Part shown: positions 6,840 to 14,871 of the stretch, in pieces
Layout of the letters: the number at the start of each line of letters is the position of its first letter
How positions within the stretch are numbered: the stretch's first letter is position 1
DNA from: Okeania sp. SIO3B5
Lineage (GTDB): Bacteria > Cyanobacteriota > Cyanobacteriia > Cyanobacteriales > Microcoleaceae
Length of the DNA stretch: 54,662 bases
NCBI RefSeq assembly: GCF_010692555.1
Contig: NZ_JAAHHG010000006.1
Coordinates: 1-54,662 of the forward strand
Direction: 5' to 3'
Position numbers and translations under genes: made by a program
The notes under the pieces: model-generated
Seen by the model: the letters and a program-made list of their open reading frames with translations, nothing else
What the model was told of the DNA's origin: nothing
Database searches by the model: none

Positions 6840-8255
6840 ATGGCTGTTACTCTCAGAGCTTCTAAAGAGGGGCTAGAAAAGGTTGATATAGCTAGAAAAA
6901 AGAAGGGTTGGACAAAAACAGAGAAAGCTTGGCGGGAACTAGCACTAACTTCACAAGCAACTTTAAAACGTTTTTGGCGCGGTCTTCCTATTGAGCGAGA
7001 TGCTTTTATTGGTATTTGTAAAACTGTAGGAATTAACTGGGAAGAAATTGTGGACGACGCTCCTCCCTCTCCTCAAAATTCCACTGTTGAATTTTTTGCT
7101 TATGATGATGTTTGGGTGGGTAGAGAAAACCTGATAGCTGAACTTACTACAAAGGTTAAAGAGTCTTGTCGCTTACTTATTCTTGTTGGTATTAGTGGTA
7201 TTGGTAAGACTGCTTTGGCAGAAAAATTGGCGGTGGAGCTACACCAAGAATTTTTGCAGGGAGACTGGAGCAACTTTCGCCAGGAAAATTTTGATAATGA
7301 GCAAGAAACTAGAGATTTTCGTAGTGTTGCTCTCCGGTGGTTGAAAAAGTGGGGAGAGTCTCTCACTCAAGATGATTATCAAGATGTGGAAAGGTTACTC
7401 TATAAATTAGTTAATCGTTTGCGACAACATCGGTATCTGATAATTATTGATTCTCTGGAAAATATTTTGGTGGGAAATGAGGATGAGGGATGGAGTGATT
7501 TTCAGGATGAGTTGTGGGTGAGATTTTTTGAGCAAATTTTGGCTGCTCCAGAATGTCAAAGTCGCATTATCTTGACTTCCCAAGATTTGCCTGGGCAAAT
7601 TCCCGAACGTTATCAGAATTTTTGGGTGTCTCAACCTTTGACTGGTTTGAGCAAGTCGGAGCAGTTGCAGTTATTTGGGAAAGCTGGGTTGGAGGTTGAG
7701 GAAAATTCTCCTAACCTACCCTATTTACAACGTATTGGTAATGCTTACGAGGGTCATCCTTTGGCGTTGCGGGTGATTGCGGGAGAAATTGGCAGCAAAC
7801 CTTTTAATGGTAATGTGGTAGCTTATTGGAAAAGGTATGGTAATGAAATTGAGGAGGTGGAAAAGGGTATTGAGGAGGCAAAGAGTAAGGGGATAACTGG
7901 TGCTGACGATCGATTTCAGTTAGACAGATATACTCGTCTGTTGCGGAAAAAGGTCAAGTCGCGACTTGATAAGACTTTTTTCCGGTTGCAGAAAGACGCG
8001 CTTAATGCTTATCGGTTGATTTGTGCTACTGGAATATATAGGTGCGAGGTGCCAGAGAGTTTTTGGTTGAGTCATTTGGAAGACTGGAGTTGTAGTAAGG
8101 ATGAGCAGGAAGTGGCGTTGCTGACTTTGCGCGATCGCTTTTTGGTTGAGGAAGTGGGAGTTGATGAAAATGGTCAGTTTCTACTGAGACAACATAATTT
8201 AATTCGTAGTGTGTCGTTGGAAAATTTAAAGAGGTTGGATGGGGAAAATGGTTGA
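6840..8255 (+). CDS. NB-ARC STAND NTPase with N-terminal HTH-like domain
   Basis: This 471-residue protein has an N-terminal helical domain (about 1-70: KKGWTKTEKAWRELALTSQA, TLKRFWRGLPIERDAF) of the kind found before cyanobacterial STAND proteins. The NB-ARC module follows: P-loop VGISGIGKTALAEKL (116-130), Walker B YLIIIDSLENIL, RIILTSQDLPG, GLSKSEQLQLFGKAGL, and the GHPLALRVIAGEI motif (GLPLA-like). The last third is winged-helix-like and ends RQHNLIRSVSLENLKRL, the point where NB-ARC/TPR proteins normally continue into TPRs. Here the frame stops, and the TPR gene starts 17 bp earlier in another frame. STAND proteins act as sensors that oligomerise on ligand binding, some in antiphage defence. 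No fused effector is visible. Confidence 0.85.
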   Translation: MAVTLRASKEGLEKVDIARKKKGWTKTEKAWRELALTSQATLKRFWRGLPIERDAFIGICKTVGINWEEIVDDAPPSPQNSTVEFFAYDDVWVGRENLIAELTTKVKESCRLLILVGISGIGKTALAEKLAVELHQEFLQGDWSNFRQENFDNEQETRDFRSVALRWLKKWGESLTQDDYQDVERLLYKLVNRLRQHRYLIIIDSLENILVGNEDEGWSDFQDELWVRFFEQILAAPECQSRIILTSQDLPGQIPERYQNFWVSQPLTGLSKSEQLQLFGKAGLEVEENSPNLPYLQRIGNAYEGHPLALRVIAGEIGSKPFNGNVVAYWKRYGNEIEEVEKGIEEAKSKGITGADDRFQLDRYTRLLRKKVKSRLDKTFFRLQKDALNAYRLICATGIYRCEVPESFWLSHLEDWSCSKDEQEVALLTLRDRFLVEEVGVDENGQFLLRQHNLIRSVSLENLKRLDGENG

Positions 8256-10251
8256 TTTACCTAATTTAAGGCTTTTTGGCATGAATATCCTGAAATCCTT
8301 GCAGTCTAATGCTTTATCATTAATAAGATTTCTCAATAAACCTTTGCTTTATAATGCTTCTAGCACCTTCATGCAACAAAGCCCTAATTTAAAGTCGAAA
8401 GTTAAAAATAATCAGGCAGGAAGAGCTAGTTTACCTCCTGCTGATTATGTCTTGAAATTATTGAAGCTTGACAGAGATGCTCTGAAGTTAATTGAGCCAA
8501 GTTCTAAGCGTCACCAATATCGGGCAGTTATTAATTGGGTGACTAACTACAAATATCCGCAAGAAGTAAATGAGAAAAGAGAGGTGGTGAAAGGCTATCT
8601 AGAAGCATTTTATCATCTTTGTGAAGTGGAAGACTGGGAACGAGCAAGGAAAATTCTTTCTATTGAAGTACCGCCAGTTGATGAAGATTTAAAGACTCAA
8701 CTACTGAGGTGGGGTTACTATGAGGAATGTATTCAACTCAACAGTAGACTATTAGGTAAATTAAACCAATACAGCGACTGTATTTGTTTAAATGGTTTGG
8801 GTCTTGCTTACGATGGCTTAGGAGAATATCACAGAGCTATTGAGTATTTTCAGCAGCTTTTACAAATAACCAGAGAAGTAGGTTATCCTTCTTTGGAGGG
8901 CTGTGCTTTAGGGAATTTAGGCAATGCTTACGATTCCCTAGGAGAATATGACAAGGCTATTGAGTATCATCAGCAGGATTTACAAATAACCAAAGAAGTA
9001 GGCGACCGTTCTGGGGAGGGTCGTACTTTGGGGAATTTGGGTAATGTTTACTGTTCCCTAGGAGAATATGGCAAGGCCATCGAGTATCATCAGCAGTATT
9101 TACAAATAGCTAGGGAAACAGGTGACCGTTATGGGGAGGGTACTGCTTTGGTGGGTTTAGGCAATGCTTACGATTCCCTAAGAGAATATCACAAAGCTAT
9201 GGAGTACTATCAACAGAGTTTACAAATAGTTAGGGAAATAGACTACCGTTTTGGCGAGGGTGCTGTTTTGGGGAATTTGGGTGTTGCTTACGATTTCCTA
9301 GGAGAACACCACAAAGCTATGGATTATTATCAACAGAGTTTACAAATAGCTAGGAAAATAGGTAACCATTCTGAGAAGAGTCGTGCTTTGGGGAGTTTGG
9401 GTAATGCTTACTATTCCCTAGGAAAATATGATAAAGCCATGGAGTACTATCAACAGAGTTTACAAATAGCCAGGGAAATACACGATCGCCTTGGGGAGGG
9501 TAATGCTTTTGGGAATTTGGGTAGTGCTTACTATTCCCTAGGAAAATATGACAAAGCCATGGAGTATTTTCAGCAGTATTTACAAATAGCTAGGGAAATA
9601 GGCAGCCGTTCTGAGGAGGGCAGTGCTTTGGGGAATTTGGGGAGTGTTTACAATGACCTAGGAGAACATGGCAAAGCCATCAAGTATTTTCAGCAGAGTT
9701 TACAAATAGCCAGGGAAACAAGCAATCGTCTTGAAGAGGGTAGTGCTTTAGGAAGTTTGGGTAATGCTTACAAATCCCTAGGAGAATATTACAAAGCTAT
9801 AGAGTACCATCAGCAGCATTTACAAATAGCCAGGGAAATAGGCAGCCGTTTTGAGGAGGGTCGTGCTTTGGGGAATTTGGGAGGTGTTTACGATGACCTA
9901 GGAGAACATCACAGAGCCATTAAGTATCATCAGCAGTTTTTACAAATAGCTAGGAAAATAGGCAATCGTTCTTGCGAGGGTATTGCTTTTGCAAACTGGG
10001 GAGAAACTCTGCTCAAGTTAGAAAAGTATGCCGAATCTCTGGAATATTCACAAGCAGCATTAGAGATATTTCAGCAGATAGGTTTTCGTCATGGCGAAGC
10101 AGTAGCTCTCAAGAATATAGCAGAAACCCATCAACACTTAGGAAATTTAGATGCAGCACGACAGTATTGCGATGAGGCGTTGGCTATTTTCACAGAATTA
10201 GGAGTGCCAGAATTGAAAGAATGTCAGGAGTTGCGGGAGAAGTTGGGCTAG
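8239..10251 (+). CDS. TPR-repeat protein, sensor half of a split NB-ARC/TPR
   Basis: This 670-residue protein overlaps the NB-ARC gene by 17 bp; in-frame ATGs at 8248 and 8281 are alternative starts. After about 70 poorly recognisable residues comes the linker block RHQYRAVINWV, VVKGYLEAFYHLCEVEDWER. In related proteins this block lies between NB-ARC and TPR parts. Ten nearly identical 40-residue TPRs follow (consensus LGNLGNAYDSLGEYDKAIEY then QQSLQIAREIGDR.EEG) and two divergent ones end it. The array is of the long kinesin-light-chain/LGN type, a peptide-binding superhelix. Near identity at DNA level points to recent expansion. It is probably the ligand sensor working with the upstream NTPase. 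Confidence 0.85.
   Translation: MGKMVDLPNLRLFGMNILKSLQSNALSLIRFLNKPLLYNASSTFMQQSPNLKSKVKNNQAGRASLPPADYVLKLLKLDRDALKLIEPSSKRHQYRAVINWVTNYKYPQEVNEKREVVKGYLEAFYHLCEVEDWERARKILSIEVPPVDEDLKTQLLRWGYYEECIQLNSRLLGKLNQYSDCICLNGLGLAYDGLGEYHRAIEYFQQLLQITREVGYPSLEGCALGNLGNAYDSLGEYDKAIEYHQQDLQITKEVGDRSGEGRTLGNLGNVYCSLGEYGKAIEYHQQYLQIARETGDRYGEGTALVGLGNAYDSLREYHKAMEYYQQSLQIVREIDYRFGEGAVLGNLGVAYDFLGEHHKAMDYYQQSLQIARKIGNHSEKSRALGSLGNAYYSLGKYDKAMEYYQQSLQIAREIHDRLGEGNAFGNLGSAYYSLGKYDKAMEYFQQYLQIAREIGSRSEEGSALGNLGSVYNDLGEHGKAIKYFQQSLQIARETSNRLEEGSALGSLGNAYKSLGEYYKAIEYHQQHLQIAREIGSRFEEGRALGNLGGVYDDLGEHHRAIKYHQQFLQIARKIGNRSCEGIAFANWGETLLKLEKYAESLEYSQAALEIFQQIGFRHGEAVALKNIAETHQHLGNLDAARQYCDEALAIFTELGVPELKECQELREKLG
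8781..9980 (+). repeat. 120-bp tandem array encoding TPRs
   Basis: About ten units of exactly 120 bp run without phase loss. Blocks such as TTTACAAATAGCYAGGGAAA and CTTTGGGGAATTTGGG repeat at fixed offsets. Differences between units cluster at the codons before QQ and after the EIG/ETG turn, which are the TPR concave-surface positions. Confidence 0.9.
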
Positions 10252-10320
10252 AAACTGATTTTGCCACGGATACACGGATGGTGAATTAGAGCGTATTAAG
10301 TAGATGAGCGATCGCTATTT

Positions 10321-10407
10321 ATTGAGGCGTTGACTATTTTCACAGAATTAGGAATGCCATAATTGAAAGAATGTCAAGAATTAAAAAAACAATTAATGAG
10401 TCAATAG
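10321..10407 (+). pseudogene. 3' fragment of a TPR gene
   Basis: This 87-bp stretch repeats the end of the preceding TPR gene (10171-10251) with few changes: GAGGCGTTGRCTATTTTCAC, then AGAATTAGGARTGCCA. It carries a GAA-to-TAA nonsense change at 10362-10364 and a slightly longer tail. It is the tail of a lost TPR paralogue between the two surviving ones. Confidence 0.75.
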
Positions 10408-10411
10408 AATA

Positions 10412-11779
10412 ATGACCAATATTACACCAAATGGCGAGTTAGTATTGAGAGAAATTAGTCTCGAATCAGCAACTATTAAGTCAATTAAACCATGCCAGAA
10501 AAGGATTCAGTATCGGGCAGTTATTAACTGGCTGACAAAATATAAACCCCATGCAAATGCTTCTAATTTGGAGCAGGTGAAAGGTTATTTAGAAGCTTTT
10601 CATCATTTGTATGAAGTGGAAGATTGGGAAAGAGCTACGACAATTATTGATATTACTCTGAACACTCCCACTAATGAAAAATTACGTGATATATTAGGTA
10701 CTTGGGGTTATTACCAACAACAAAAAGAAATTTACGAGGGACTTTTAGGTAAATTAGATAATAAGTGGGAATGTATTTTTTTAAATGGTCTCGGTAATTG
10801 TCACTTTTATGCAGGTAGTTATCAATTAGCTATTGATTACTTTGAACAAGGTTTGAAAATTGCCAATAAAAATTATCTAGAAAAAAATTACCGAATCTTA
10901 CAAAATCTGGGTTCTGCATATTACGGTTTAGGAAATTACAATCAGGCGAACTCTTATTTACAACAAAGTTTAGAACTGGCGAAAAAAACGGGCGATCGCT
11001 TCACAGAAGCAGGTATATTAGTCAATTTTGGTCATCTCTATGATTCTCTGGGAAAATACAATCTAGCACGAGATTATTTTCAGCAAGCTTTGATAATATC
11101 TCAAGAAACAAATAATCGTAGCGTAGAAGGAGCAGCATTAGGAGGATTAGGAAGTTATTACTATTCTCAGCAAAAGTATCAAGAAGCAATTACTTATCAT
11201 TTCCAACATTTAGAAATAGCAGAAGAAATAGGCGATCGCCAAAGTATCAAAAGTGCATCAGGAAATATTGGAGGTGCTTACTTCTCCCTCAAAGAATACT
11301 CTGCAGCTATTACTTATCTTCAAAAAACTTTAGAATTGACGAAACAAATGGGCGACTTGAATGGGGAGGAAACTGCTCTACTAAATCTAGGTTTAATTGA
11401 ATTTGAATTAGGAAATTTAACTCCAGCAAGAGAGTATTTTGAAAAAGCTTTAAATATTGCAAGAGAGATAAGCGATCGCCGAGGTGAAGCTACTATATTA
11501 TTCAATCTGAGTCAGTGTTATTATAGGTGTGGTAAATTTCAACAAGGTTTTACTGCGTCTCATAAATATCGTAAGATAATGGCAGAATCTGGAGTAACAG
11601 TAAATGCTTTACCATTGCCAAGATGGTATGAATCATTCCTCAAATTTAGTCAAAGAGGTAGATTTAAGCTAACTTTATTCCTCTTATTTGTGTTAATAGG
11701 ATTTCCCTTTGTCACAATTGCTTATTCGATGCAAATGTTGTGGTGGAGGTTCTACACTAAGTTTAAATTACCTGAGTGA
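10412..11779 (+). CDS. TPR protein with C-terminal membrane anchor
   Basis: This 455-residue protein shares the linker block (IQYRAVINWLTKYKPHANA, EQVKGYLEAFHHLYEVEDWE) with the preceding TPR gene, so the two are paralogous, but it has no NTPase domain of its own. About seven more divergent TPRs follow (for example LGSAYYGLGNYNQANSYLQQ). The end holds a hydrophobic segment LTLFLLFVLIGFPFVTIAYS near residues 418-440, predicting C-terminal membrane anchoring, which the first TPR protein lacks. Several unit boundaries carry GGCGATCGC in frame as GDR. It could compete for or localise signals of the upstream NTPase; that is inference. Confidence 0.8.
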   Translation: MTNITPNGELVLREISLESATIKSIKPCQKRIQYRAVINWLTKYKPHANASNLEQVKGYLEAFHHLYEVEDWERATTIIDITLNTPTNEKLRDILGTWGYYQQQKEIYEGLLGKLDNKWECIFLNGLGNCHFYAGSYQLAIDYFEQGLKIANKNYLEKNYRILQNLGSAYYGLGNYNQANSYLQQSLELAKKTGDRFTEAGILVNFGHLYDSLGKYNLARDYFQQALIISQETNNRSVEGAALGGLGSYYYSQQKYQEAITYHFQHLEIAEEIGDRQSIKSASGNIGGAYFSLKEYSAAITYLQKTLELTKQMGDLNGEETALLNLGLIEFELGNLTPAREYFEKALNIAREISDRRGEATILFNLSQCYYRCGKFQQGFTASHKYRKIMAESGVTVNALPLPRWYESFLKFSQRGRFKLTLFLLFVLIGFPFVTIAYSMQMLWWRFYTKFKLPE

Positions 11780-11805
11780 AAAAAAATCCTAAAATCATCA
11801 AAATT

Positions 11806-11862
11806 GTACCAATTTATAATGCGGACATCTTACCCGCTATAGGTGTACCTCCCATATATCGT
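11806..11862 (+). repeat. Dispersed palindrome GCGGnCATCTTnCCCGC, copy 1
   Basis: The hairpin at 11821-11837 with its flanks (AATTTATAATGCGG ... CTATAGGTGTACCTCCCA) is repeated at 12424-12478. Related palindromes lie at 13989-14005, 44347-44363 and, partly, 47919-47931 and 52381-52394. Confidence 0.7.
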
Positions 11863-11886
11863 TGTGCAGCTTTCAAAAGAATATAG

Positions 11887-12129
11887 TCAGTCAATTTTTT
11901 CTCCAAAAAGTTTCAATTTTAATTCTTTTGAGGAAATGCCGCGATCGCGACCTGCCAAATAATCTTGCCACGCTAATTCACTTTCATTTATTTCAGAAAT
12001 AGGAATTACCTCGGAATCTACTTCTATTTCTACCCCCTCATTAACCATCTGTTGCAATGCTTCTAGTAATCTCAGTCGATCTGCAGTAGAAAGATTATAC
12101 ACAGCTAGACGAGTCCAAACTATTTTCAT
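11887..12129 (-). CDS. Chimera: ParE-type toxin start joined to an antitoxin-like paralogue
   Basis: The start at 12129 shares ATGA with the stop of the antitoxin gene (an ATG nine bases upstream is alternative). The first residues MKIVWTRLAV match the N-terminus of RelE/ParE toxins. From YNLSTADRLRLLEALQQM onward the product instead resembles the N-terminus of the neighbouring antitoxin (YHLSYTDRLRLLEELQKM), followed by ISEINESELAWQDYLAGRD and a basic tail. The toxin body is missing. The simplest reading is a deletion that fused the first dozen toxin codons to a second antitoxin gene. I see no reason to expect toxin activity. Confidence 0.65.
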   Translation of the reverse strand: MKIVWTRLAVYNLSTADRLRLLEALQQMVNEGVEIEVDSEVIPISEINESELAWQDYLAGRDRGISSKELKLKLFGEKID

Positions 12130-12377
12130 TGTCGCCACCTTGCTAAAGCAGCAGCAACTTCTTCCTCACTTGCAAATTCACCAGCATCCGCCTGGCGTAA
12201 ACCTTCTTTAATATGCTCTACCTGCCACTCTTGCAGTTGCAAATAATCATTGTTCGCGTCATCTTCTACTACTTTCACCTCATCATTAAGCATTTTTTGT
12301 AATTCTTCTAGTAATCTCAGTCGATCTGTATAGGAAAGATGATATACTTGATTTAGTACCTGCTCGTAAGTAAACAT
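12126..12377 (-). CDS. RelB/ParD-like antitoxin
   Basis: This 83-residue protein has an N-terminal helical DNA-binding-like part (YHLSYTDRLRLLEELQKM), an acidic linker, and a C-terminus WQVEHIKEGLRQADAGEFAS followed by EEEVAAALARW. That end is the usual toxin-binding tail of antitoxins paired with ParE/RelE toxins. The stop overlaps the start of the next gene by ATGA, the normal coupling of such modules. The partner toxin has been reduced to about twelve codons, so this antitoxin appears orphaned here. Confidence 0.75.
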   Translation of the reverse strand: MFTYEQVLNQVYHLSYTDRLRLLEELQKMLNDEVKVVEDDANNDYLQLQEWQVEHIKEGLRQADAGEFASEEEVAAALARWRQ

Positions 12378-12423
12378 AGACTATCAATTTATTTTTAAGT
12401 TTAGCTATTTCCTACTATATCAT

Positions 12424-12478
12424 AATTGTAGCAATTTATAGTGCGGGCATCTTGCCCGCTATAGGTGTACCTCCCAGA
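12424..12478 (+). repeat. Dispersed palindrome GCGGGCATCTTGCCCGC, copy 2
   Basis: A perfect 7-bp stem with TCT loop lies at 12443-12459, with the same flanks as copy 1. The two direct copies bracket the antitoxin/chimera pair. Confidence 0.75.
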
Positions 12479-12618
12479 TAAGATACAGGAGAGGCTAAAG
12501 CCCAATTACAAACAAAAATTTAACTTATTGAGTAGATGAGCGATCGCTCCTCATTTCCTCTCTTGCCAAAACTGCTCCTTTTAAGTATCCTACTATAGAG
12601 AAAACCACTTCCCAAAAA

Positions 12619-12837
12619 ATGCCCATGAAAACTAAAAGCTTTACTGCCATAGTTTACCGAGAAGAGGATATGTATATAGCTGAATGTCCTGAAATTGGTA
12701 CAGTTGACCAAGGTGCCACAATAGAAGAAGCACTAGCAAATCTTAAAGAAGCAACAAGACTATATCTCGAAGAGTGTCCGCCACCGGATGAAATAACCCC
12801 AAGATTTGTTACCAATATTGAGGTTAGTTATGCCTAG
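12619..12837 (+). CDS. hicB: HicB-family antitoxin
   Basis: This 72-residue protein has the HicB partial RNase-H fold: SFTAIVYREEDMYIAECPEI, GTVDQGATIEEALANLKEAT, RLYLEE. It is the short type with no C-terminal DNA-binding domain, so autoregulation would need another factor. The second ATG (MKTKSF) two codons on is an equally good start. The stop overlaps the hicA start by 8 bp. In the pair, HicB binds and inactivates HicA and represses the operon in systems studied. Confidence 0.88.
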   Translation: MPMKTKSFTAIVYREEDMYIAECPEIGTVDQGATIEEALANLKEATRLYLEECPPPDEITPRFVTNIEVSYA

Positions 12838-13057
12838 ACTGCCAAGAATCTCAAGCAAAGAAGCAATTCGCACCCTAGAGCGTCTGGGTTTTGAGCAAGT
12901 CAGGCAAACAGGAAGTCACGTTGTGCTTAAAAAACCCTTACCAGATGGAAAAATTGTTTGTGTCGTACCACTGCATAACGAATTAAAAATTGGTACTCTT
13001 AGCGGCGTTCTCAAACAAGCTAAAATTACCCCGGATGAGTTTATCGCCAATTTATGA
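12830..13057 (+). CDS. hicA: HicA mRNA interferase toxin
   Basis: The start at 12830 gives MPRLPRISSKEAIRTLERLG, the standard HicA N-terminus; an upstream start at 12806 would add eight unlikely residues. The dsRBD-like fold marks are GFEQVRQTGSHVVLKK with the catalytic His in GSH, then VCVVPLHNELKIGTLSGVLK and a final TPDEF helix. All are intact, so it is a probable active translation-dependent mRNA interferase. It overlaps hicB by 8 bp, so the two are cotranscribed in the hicB-hicA order frequent in cyanobacteria. Confidence 0.9.
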   Translation: MPRLPRISSKEAIRTLERLGFEQVRQTGSHVVLKKPLPDGKIVCVVPLHNELKIGTLSGVLKQAKITPDEFIANL

Positions 13058-13234
13058 TGGGCAGAAAAAAAGAATTGACATAGACAGACGCATCCAAAAT
13101 GGTGCGTGACGACGAATTGTCAAATGTCTTCCACAGTCTAAATTTGAGCCGTAAATATGCACCCTACGATTTTTTCTATAATCATCAAATTATTTGCTAA
13201 AATTAAATAATTAAAATGTCACAACCAAATTATT

Positions 13235-13951
13235 ATGGTAAACAACAACCAATTACTCAACCTACCATCAAGTGACGAATTACCTGATTCAGACGACAAA
13301 CCCGTGGATCACGAAATACAAATCCTAATTCCTAACCTGCTATGGCTAATTTTAAATCAGTTATGGGGCGATCGCTCTGATTGGTTTTTTGGCATAAATA
13401 TGGGAATTTTCCACACCACTGGCTCAAATCCTAGAGTTGCTATAGTCCCTGATGGTTTCCTCAGTCTAGGAGTTCCAACACTGAAAAATGATCAATTGCG
13501 CTCTTCCTATATTCTTTGGGAGGAAAACTATATTGTTCCGATATTCGTATTAGAGATTGTTTCTAAAACTTATGGCAACGAATACGATGAAAAAATGACT
13601 GATTACGCTCGGTTGGGAGTATTGTATTATGTTGTTTATAACCCAGACTATTTCAAGCGAGATAAACATGAGCGTTTTGAGGTGTATCGTTTGTTAAATG
13701 GAGCATATCAACGTTTACAAGGAAATCCCGTGTGGATGCCAGAAATAGGTCTGGGGATAGGAACTGAAGTTAATAATTATTACCGTTATAAACGAGAGTT
13801 GTTGTATTGGTATGACTCTGAAGGGAACAGGTTTATGACTCCAGAAGAGGAAGCACTTCAGGAAAGACAACGAGCTGAAAAGGAACGGCAACGTGCTGAA
13901 CAACTTGAACAAATGTTACGTTCCCTTGGTGTCGATCCAGAACAGTTGTAG
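13235..13951 (+). CDS. Uma2 family protein with C-terminal charged coiled coil
   Basis: This 238-residue protein is the larger Uma2/DUF820 subtype: LPDSDDKPVDHEIQILIPN, then GDRSDWFFGINMGIF, RVAIVPDGFLSLGV with the metal-binding Asp, IVPIFVLEIVSKTYGNEYDE with Glu and Lys, and YARLGVLYYVVYNPDYF. The last 35 residues are an E/R/Q-rich helix (QERQRAEKERQRAEQLEQML) ending SLGVDPEQL, a typical tail of this subtype. The core looks intact. It is more distant from the 287-889 Uma2 than members of one recent family would be. No partner gene is evident. Confidence 0.88.
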   Translation: MVNNNQLLNLPSSDELPDSDDKPVDHEIQILIPNLLWLILNQLWGDRSDWFFGINMGIFHTTGSNPRVAIVPDGFLSLGVPTLKNDQLRSSYILWEENYIVPIFVLEIVSKTYGNEYDEKMTDYARLGVLYYVVYNPDYFKRDKHERFEVYRLLNGAYQRLQGNPVWMPEIGLGIGTEVNNYYRYKRELLYWYDSEGNRFMTPEEEALQERQRAEKERQRAEQLEQMLRSLGVDPEQL

Positions 13952-13954
13952 CTA

Positions 13955-14058
13955 TATAGCAACCGCCAAGGCGGTTAGGACAATTAGTGCGAGCATCTTG
14001 CTCGCGTCATAAATCATCATAATTACCCGATGTCCTAACTATAGTGGCGACTGCTATA
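13955..14058. repeat. Inverted-repeat element TATAGCAnYCGCC...GTTAGGACA
   Basis: The left end TATAGCAACCGCC with GTTAGGACA is the inverse of TGTCCTAAC, GGCGACTGCTATA at the right. The palindrome GCGAGCATCTTGCTCGC (13989-14005) lies inside. This fits a short non-autonomous element carrying a smaller dispersed repeat. The rest of 14059-14386 holds another dispersed unit (CTAACGCAAAGCTCCGCTAA near 14078-14098, also in reverse near 47650) and no gene. Confidence 0.55.
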
Positions 14059-14386
14059 TATTTAGGGGCGAATGGCATTTGCTAACGCAAAGCTCCGCTA
14101 ACGCCTTCATTGGATTTAGTGCAATAAGTGTAGGTTGGGTTAACGTAGGAAACACAACAACAACTTCTTAAGTTAAAGAGCGATCGCCCCTGATTTCTCT
14201 TTCTGGAAAAAATGCTATAATTATCAAAATTTATCAATATTAAAAGTAATTCAGCAATTAATAATTACCTCTTCTTAAAACGGATAGGATTGACTAAAAG
14301 GATTTTTTTTTATTTTATTCCGTTAAAAGGGGAGGCTTCAAGGCGTGAATTGTTGAATAAATAATTATTAACTATCAACTCTTAAT

Positions 14387-14461
14387 TATTCATTATTCAT
14401 TATTCATTATTCATTATTCATTATTCATTATTCATTATTCATTATTCATTATTCATTATTC
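14387..14461 (+). repeat. Heptamer tandem repeat (TATTCAT) x ~10.7
   Basis: Uninterrupted TATTCAT copies run for 75 bp and end seven bases before the DUF433 start codon, so they form its 5' leader. This is the short tandemly repeated heptamer class known from cyanobacteria. Copy-number change could alter expression. Confidence 0.9.
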
Positions 14462-14468
14462 GGTAATT

Positions 14469-14820
14469 ATGTCTTCTTCAATTATCTCACAGCACATAGA
14501 AATTACTGAGGGTATTTGTGATGGAAAACCTCGTATTGCCGGACATCGAATTAAGGTTCAAGATATTGTTATTTGGCATGAAAGAATGGGAATGTCGCCG
14601 GATGAAATTATTTATCACCATCCTACTATTACCCTAGCAGATGTTTATGCAGCTTTAGCTTATTACCATGATCATCGAGCAGAAATTAGGCAACAAATTA
14701 GAAGAGGGAGAAGCTTTTGCCAAAAAATTACAAGGCAACAAACCATCTTTAATTCAAAAAATTATCAAAGGTATTAACCACTATATAAAAAGATGTCATA
14801 CAAATCGAAGTCATCTTTGA
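14469..14820 (+). pseudogene. DUF433 antitoxin gene with a C-terminal frameshift
   Basis: The first 76 or so residues are a normal DUF433 protein (HIEITEGICDGKPRIAGHRI, VQDIVIWHERMGMSPDEIIY, LADVYAALAYYHDHRAEIRQ). After QQI the open frame turns basic and unfamily-like (RRGRSFCQKITRQQ) and stops at 14777. In the next frame the DNA reads EEGEAFAKKLQGNKPSLIQK and continues to a stop at 14820, the expected DUF433 tail. One base lost or gained near 14697-14703 explains this. No DUF5615 partner follows. The truncated domain may still fold, so loss of function is likely but not certain. Confidence 0.7.
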
Positions 14821-14858
14821 GATGACTTAAGCTATTAGCCAAGGATTTCAATCCTTGG
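14808..14858. terminator. Paired stem-loops between convergent genes
   Basis: Two perfect hairpins lie in the gap between the DUF433 gene and the end of potA: AAGTCATC/GATGACTT (14808-14828) and CCAAGGAT/ATCCTTGG (14839-14858). Neither has a long T run, so a bidirectional terminator role is a guess from position. Confidence 0.4.
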
Positions 14859-14871
14859 TGACTTGGTGACT

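Noticed and set aside
14387-14461. CRISPR-like periodic repeat
   Set aside because: Units are contiguous heptamers without spacers.
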